NCBI GenBank assembly: GCA_945872615.1
Contig: CAMBZZ010000002.1
Coordinates: forward strand, 1 to 64,000
Direction of reading: 5' to 3'
Origin: an uncultured Clostridia bacterium
GTDB lineage: Bacteria > Bacillota > Clostridia > Christensenellales > UBA3700
Length of the DNA: 64,000 bases
A model generated the notes under the pieces. It worked only from the letters and a program-made list of their open reading frames with translations, was not told where the DNA came from and did not search any database. Positions 60,454 to 64,000 of the stretch are shown piece after piece; position 1 is the first letter of the stretch; each line of letters opens with the position of its first letter. Made by a program: the position numbers and the translations under genes.

Positions 60454-61359
60454 TTATTGTCTAATAAAATCCACAATCTCTTTCCACGCAACTTTACTTT
60501 CCCTAAGGAACGGAGCGAAATATTGGAAATCGTGGAAAAGCCCGTCATATATGGAGAGCGTAACGTTATTATCGTGTTCTTCTAGAGCACACTTCAACAT
60601 AATGCTATCGGATAAATCCGTCTCGTAGCTTCCTACTTGAATGAGTACAGGCGGGAAATCTTTATATTCGAGATATACGGGAGATAGATAGGGTTCAAAA
60701 GGGCAAGTGCCTCCAATGTAAGAACTCTTTTTTCTTAAGTAATGACCGTACTCCTCGTAACTTTGATTTTTGGGTAGAGAATACATTGGGTCTTTGTGAC
60801 AATTAAACTCATACGAGTCACCCGTTACGGCAAGGTCAACGTAAGGAGATATACAAATAAGTTTGCGAGGCACCTTATAGCCATTGCTTTGCAACTTGTG
60901 ACAAGTCGACGTCATTAGATTAGCCCCGAAACTATCGCCAATCATAATTGTGTTGTCAAAATCAATTATCTTTTCGAGTTTTATGCAAGCGTCATAACAA
61001 ATATCGTGCAATGCCGGATAAACGTAATCGGCATTGGGTACGTAGTCAATACTGTAAACTTTTGCGTTAGTGAGTTTTGCTAATTTTTCGGCTACTTTGT
61101 GATATAAGTTGCTCATAGGTTGCCAAGGACCACCACCATGAAAAAGAATAATATTGATATTGCTCTTAGAGTTTTTGTATGACAACTTTTCAATACTATA
61201 TCTCTCGTCGCCATTCAATACTTCTAAACTAAAATTTTTAGGCTTATATCGACTGTTTTTTAGTTTAACGTTTTTGGATAGTGATACGTGATTTTTTCTA
61301 TATTTGTAGGTAAATGCCTTGATACCTAATCTTGTGAGGCTGGTAAGCAATGACGTCAT
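60454..61359 (-). CDS. Alpha/beta-hydrolase (HSL-like esterase)
   Basis: The 301-aa protein has the HSL-family oxyanion motif HGGGP (FHGGGPWQPMSNLYHKVAEKL), the nucleophile elbow GDSFGANL, and a C-terminal FPPVLIQVGSYETDLSDS...YDGLFHDF providing Asp and His. It resembles acetyl-esterases that act on short acyl esters. It overlaps the upstream phosphotransferase-like gene by 4 bp, so the pair may act on the same small molecule. Confidence 0.87.
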   Translation of the reverse strand: MTSLLTSLTRLGIKAFTYKYRKNHVSLSKNVKLKNSRYKPKNFSLEVLNGDERYSIEKLSYKNSKSNINIILFHGGGPWQPMSNLYHKVAEKLAKLTNAKVYSIDYVPNADYVYPALHDICYDACIKLEKIIDFDNTIMIGDSFGANLMTSTCHKLQSNGYKVPRKLICISPYVDLAVTGDSYEFNCHKDPMYSLPKNQSYEEYGHYLRKKSSYIGGTCPFEPYLSPVYLEYKDFPPVLIQVGSYETDLSDSIMLKCALEEHDNNVTLSIYDGLFHDFQYFAPFLRESKVAWKEIVDFIRQ

Positions 61360-62300
61360 AATGATTTCACAACCTTATTCATATTTTTGACAAGCGGATT
61401 CATGATGATAGGAACAAGCACTCCCGACTTAATGTAGCAAAAGACCTCGTTCCACAATCCGTAAAACGCGAGTTTTTCTTGGCAATATTTACTTGCGCCA
61501 TATTTTTCAATGTACGTTTGGCTGAGTTTGAATCTTTTACCCGTTAGATTGTTGAATTGAAATAGGTCGTACTCTCTATCGGCATACATCGTATTGAGAG
61601 GGTCGATAAATGCGGACAGCCTACCATTATCAATAAATATATTAACTAAATTAAGGTCGCCGTGTATAAGGCAAGCCTCATTTACTTTTTCACTAAATAT
61701 AACGTCAAAACATGCCCATGCTTTTTCCATGGCTTGCATTATCTTGTTGCTTAATTGGTTGTTCGAGTGCAATTCTCTTGCTTTTTCAAGTATAGTTACG
61801 GCAAATTCTCTGTAAAACTCTAACCACGTGTCGTACGTTGCATTTAGAATACTGCCAAACTTATCGTTTTTAACTTCATGTATTTGGTGCAGAGCAGTGG
61901 TAACGTCATCGGCGAACTGCATGCGTTTTTTCTTGCTTGCGAGTAAAAATCCAAAACTGTAGAATGCATTTTTACCTGCAACTTTAGTCATAACATATAA
62001 ATCTAACGGGATATTATTATCGGCTTTTCGAGCAAACAAGACCTTTGGGAAAGGGATAGGGCAGTTTTTGGATAGAATATCAAGTGAAGCAATCTCATTG
62101 TCGAGCATGTCGGTTGCTCTTAGGAATTTGATAACGAATTCATCGTTAGACGTCCTAACAAGAAAAGCCAGACCAAACGAACCGCCACCGAGACATTTGA
62201 TTTTTACTACGTCAAAACGTTGCTCTCGGGCTATGATTTTGATATATTTCTCGGCATCTTTTTTTGTTATTTTTATGGGGATAATTCTTTCAACTTTCAT
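61356..62300 (-). CDS. Aminoglycoside phosphotransferase-family kinase
   Basis: The 314-aa protein has the APH/choline kinase fold. A glycine-rich strand is GGGSFGLAFLVRT, the ATP lysine is in FVIKFLRATD, the catalytic loop HGDLNLVNIFID (Brenner motif) is at about 220 and the metal-binding AFIDPLNTMYADREYDLFQF follows. Family members phosphorylate aminoglycosides, choline, homoserine, methylthioribose and related substrates; resistance cannot be inferred. It has AGAGGTGA before the start and shares an operon with the esterase. Confidence 0.85.
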   Translation of the reverse strand: MKVERIIPIKITKKDAEKYIKIIAREQRFDVVKIKCLGGGSFGLAFLVRTSNDEFVIKFLRATDMLDNEIASLDILSKNCPIPFPKVLFARKADNNIPLDLYVMTKVAGKNAFYSFGFLLASKKKRMQFADDVTTALHQIHEVKNDKFGSILNATYDTWLEFYREFAVTILEKARELHSNNQLSNKIMQAMEKAWACFDVIFSEKVNEACLIHGDLNLVNIFIDNGRLSAFIDPLNTMYADREYDLFQFNNLTGKRFKLSQTYIEKYGASKYCQEKLAFYGLWNEVFCYIKSGVLVPIIMNPLVKNMNKVVKSL

Positions 62301-62383
62301 AACGTCACCTCTATAAATTCATTATAATAGACTTGAACAACGTGCGCAATATCCTGCGATTACCATTATGTGTCCTTCGTTTA

Positions 62384-63331
62384 CTACAAGAGTTGTTTGA
62401 ATTCATTAGGCGTCATACCATAGTATTTCTTGAATTGTTTATATAACCCCGATGTGTTTTTGTACCCAACGGCTTGTGCAATATCGTCAATGCACTTATT
62501 TTCAAAGATCATTTGGCTAGCCCTTTGCATACGAATTTCCGTCAGCAGTTCACTAAATGATTTATTCGTTTTTTGGTTGATAATTCTACTCAAGTACGAT
62601 TTGTTATAACCTAAACTCTTTGCCAGATTGTCTAGGGTAGCGTCTTCCATATTTGCATATATGTATTGCGTAATTTTTTCTAAAAAAATGCTATCTATAT
62701 TTTTACTTCTTACTAATTCAACGAACAATAATGCAAGATAATTTTCTATAGTTGCGTTAACATAGTCGTCACTAGCAAAACTTTCTTTTAGTATTTTGAA
62801 TAGCAAATATTCCGTTTCCGTGCTCACGTCACGTATCATTGTGATTGGCTCATCAAAGTGTGCGTTCACGTTAATATGATTAAAGACGTCAATAGGTATT
62901 ACTATTTTAATTATGATGTCCTTTTCAGTACTTGGCATTATGGCATGCTCTATCTGTGGAGATAAAATGCACAAGTCGCCTTGATTTAATATAACTTTTT
63001 TGTCGTCGATTAGTTGTATACACTTACCTTTATTTACAAATATCAGTTCATAGAACGTATGCGAATGAATATATGGTATTTGACTCGTGGTATGCTTGCG
63101 AACGTGCAACCCTTCATCTCTGCGTACGGGAATTATTGGGAAACGTATAACGCCGTCTTCCATTTTTAGCGGATTAATATTTTGCCCCACAAGTTCAAAA
63201 GCCTTTGCTAAAACTTCGTCGGCATTGGCAAATTCATATTTGATAGTCGCAATAAGTTTCTCTCTCGATTTTGCGACTTGTTCATCTTCCATTTCATGAT
63301 TATTTAGTATGGTAAATATAGTTTGATTCAT
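62384..63331 (-). CDS. AraC-family regulator with cupin sensor domain
   Basis: The protein (315 aa) has a cupin-like N-domain (about 80-160: HTFYELIFVNKGKCIQLIDDKKVILNQGDLCILSPQIEHAI) and two C-terminal helix-turn-helix motifs. These are LDNLAKSLGYNKSYLSRIINQKTNKSFSELLTEIRMQRA and IDDIAQAVGYKNTSGLYKQFKKYYGMTPNEFKQ. It probably senses a sugar or other small ligand and may control the adjacent kinase-esterase pair. The start at 63331 is fixed by the promoter directly upstream. Confidence 0.9.
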   Translation of the reverse strand: MNQTIFTILNNHEMEDEQVAKSREKLIATIKYEFANADEVLAKAFELVGQNINPLKMEDGVIRFPIIPVRRDEGLHVRKHTTSQIPYIHSHTFYELIFVNKGKCIQLIDDKKVILNQGDLCILSPQIEHAIMPSTEKDIIIKIVIPIDVFNHINVNAHFDEPITMIRDVSTETEYLLFKILKESFASDDYVNATIENYLALLFVELVRSKNIDSIFLEKITQYIYANMEDATLDNLAKSLGYNKSYLSRIINQKTNKSFSELLTEIRMQRASQMIFENKCIDDIAQAVGYKNTSGLYKQFKKYYGMTPNEFKQLL

Positions 63332-63337
63332 GTTTTT

Positions 63338-63366
63338 AGTATAGCATAGGCTGTTGCTTAATTCAA
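63338..63366 (-). promoter_or_regulatory. Promoter giving a probable leaderless mRNA (AraC gene)
   Basis: On the minus strand: TTGAAT (63361-63366), 17 bp, TATACT (63338-63343), six bases, then the ATG at 63331. No ribosome site is present. Confidence 0.75.
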
Positions 63367-63572
63367 GATTGATAGCGAGTAGAATTAGTCTATAAATAGC
63401 CAATTATAGTAAATTTATTTTTTAGTAGAAACGCTGTATGTGAAAAATAATGGAACTTTTATGAGAGACGGAGAGATTCACCTTACAGCGAACTATAGTG
63501 AGCGTGCAACGAGTAGAGAGTTCAGACGGCATTGCCGAAAAACAAAAATATGGAGTAATAGAAGATAGCAAT

Positions 63573-63602
63573 AAAAAAGCCGAGCGATTCTATTCGCCCG
63601 GC
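63573..63602 (-). terminator. Terminator of the serine recombinase gene
   Basis: On the minus strand GCCGGGCGA / TCGCTCGGC with a 6-nt loop, followed by six T. It is nearly identical to the hairpin at 28085-28110. Confidence 0.85.
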
Positions 63603-63625
63603 AATATGGTATGTATGTATTCATT

Positions 63626-64000
63626 TTATAATTCTAACACCGAAAAAGTCATTAAAAAAGAATAATACGAACTCCTTTTCGCTCTCGGTGTTCGTATTAT
63701 TCCCTTTTGGCGGCACGGCTGCAAGTCAGTTAGAACTCTTTCTGCGTTATCAATGGCGACTTTTGTATCTTCTAAAGTTATTTCATTGATTCTGCTACCA
63801 CCTTTTATATTAAAGTAAATAGTGGTGTAGTCATCGCTCACATAGACTTTATAGACCAGATTGTCTATCAGTCGCCTTCTGAATTCGATGTCTTCAACAT
63901 CACCTTGCAAAATCATATTAACGAATGCTTCGATATCCTGTTCGGTGAGTTTCTGTCCGCGTTCTAAAAGGAGGCGGGCTTTTACTTTTTCCAAATCAGC
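63626..64000 (-). CDS. Large serine recombinase, C-terminal fragment (runs off the window)
   Basis: Only the last 124 residues are in the window, and the frame stays open to the edge. The sequence LTEQDIEAFVNMILQGDVEDIEFRRRLIDNLVYKVYVSDDYTTIYFNIKGG matches the C-terminal part of large serine recombinases (TnpX/integrase type) of Bacillota elements. These enzymes insert and excise elements by serine-linked strand exchange. The catalytic domain would lie to the right. It indicates that another integrative element begins here. Confidence 0.85.
   Translation of the reverse strand, partial: ADLEKVKARLLLERGQKLTEQDIEAFVNMILQGDVEDIEFRRRLIDNLVYKVYVSDDYTTIYFNIKGGSRINEITLEDTKVAIDNAERVLTDLQPCRQKGIIRTPRAKRSSYYSFLMTFSVLEL

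Noticed and set aside
1-64000. CRISPR array or cas genes
   Set aside because: No regularly spaced direct repeats of 24-40 bp and no Cas-like proteins were found.

Overview
The window looks like chromosome from an uncultured, spore-forming low-GC Bacillota (Clostridia-like) organism. The evidence is a set of core genes: spoIIR, sleB-ypeB, a SPOCS/LysM spore-coat protein of SipL type, veg next to ispE, ktrB-ktrA, prs, rho, proS and luxS. The standard genetic code fits, and TAG is used as an ordinary stop (for example by the spoIIR and sleB genes). I cannot name a genus from sequence alone.

Layout. (1) 1-2100: AT-rich sequence with one lipoprotein gene. (2) About 2.1-28.0 kb: a composite mobile element next to a tRNA-Ser(GCU) gene, bracketed by imperfect 66-bp direct repeats (2127-2192, 27937-28002) and a shared 16-mer. 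It has three parts. First, a defence block at 2.9-11.1 kb: XRE controller, fused tandem C5-methyltransferase, PD-(D/E)XK endonuclease, Vsr, a second C5-methyltransferase, a GHKL/MORC-like ATPase with a nuclease-like C-terminus, and a WYL regulator. Second, a filamentous-phage-like module at 11.2-21.9 kb: a LexA-type repressor, small early genes, four membrane-anchored or secreted proteins, a 47-aa membrane peptide, a Zot/pI-like ATPase, an HUH rolling-circle Rep and a nested inverted-repeat region that is a good origin candidate. Third, a leftward operon at 22.5-27.7 kb with PcfJ-like and PcfK-like genes, ArdA and eight small genes. No integrase is visible in the element. (3) 28.2-63.4 kb: chromosome. 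K+ uptake, a spore/germination block, prs, rho, a GH-D glycosidase, proS, a luxS-GPH transporter operon and assorted enzymes; degV and a second GPH transporter gene are broken. (4) 63.6 kb to the edge: the 3' end of a large serine recombinase, so another element starts there.

How the parts fit. The most interesting unit is the inovirus-like module. Its LexA-like repressor gene carries a GAAACG-N3-CGTTTC palindrome just downstream of its promoter. A second copy lies upstream of the early/structural operon and a near copy lies at the left end, which suggests one SOS-type switch for the whole element. A second palindrome family, TCGCAA-N5-TTGCGA, precedes three of its transcription units (four copies). 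Rep and the origin candidate would make single-stranded DNA, and the Zot-like ATPase and membrane proteins would extrude or anchor a particle or appendage. The restriction-modification block and ArdA would defend the element and its host. Several chromosomal genes have promoters so close to the start codon that their mRNAs should be leaderless.
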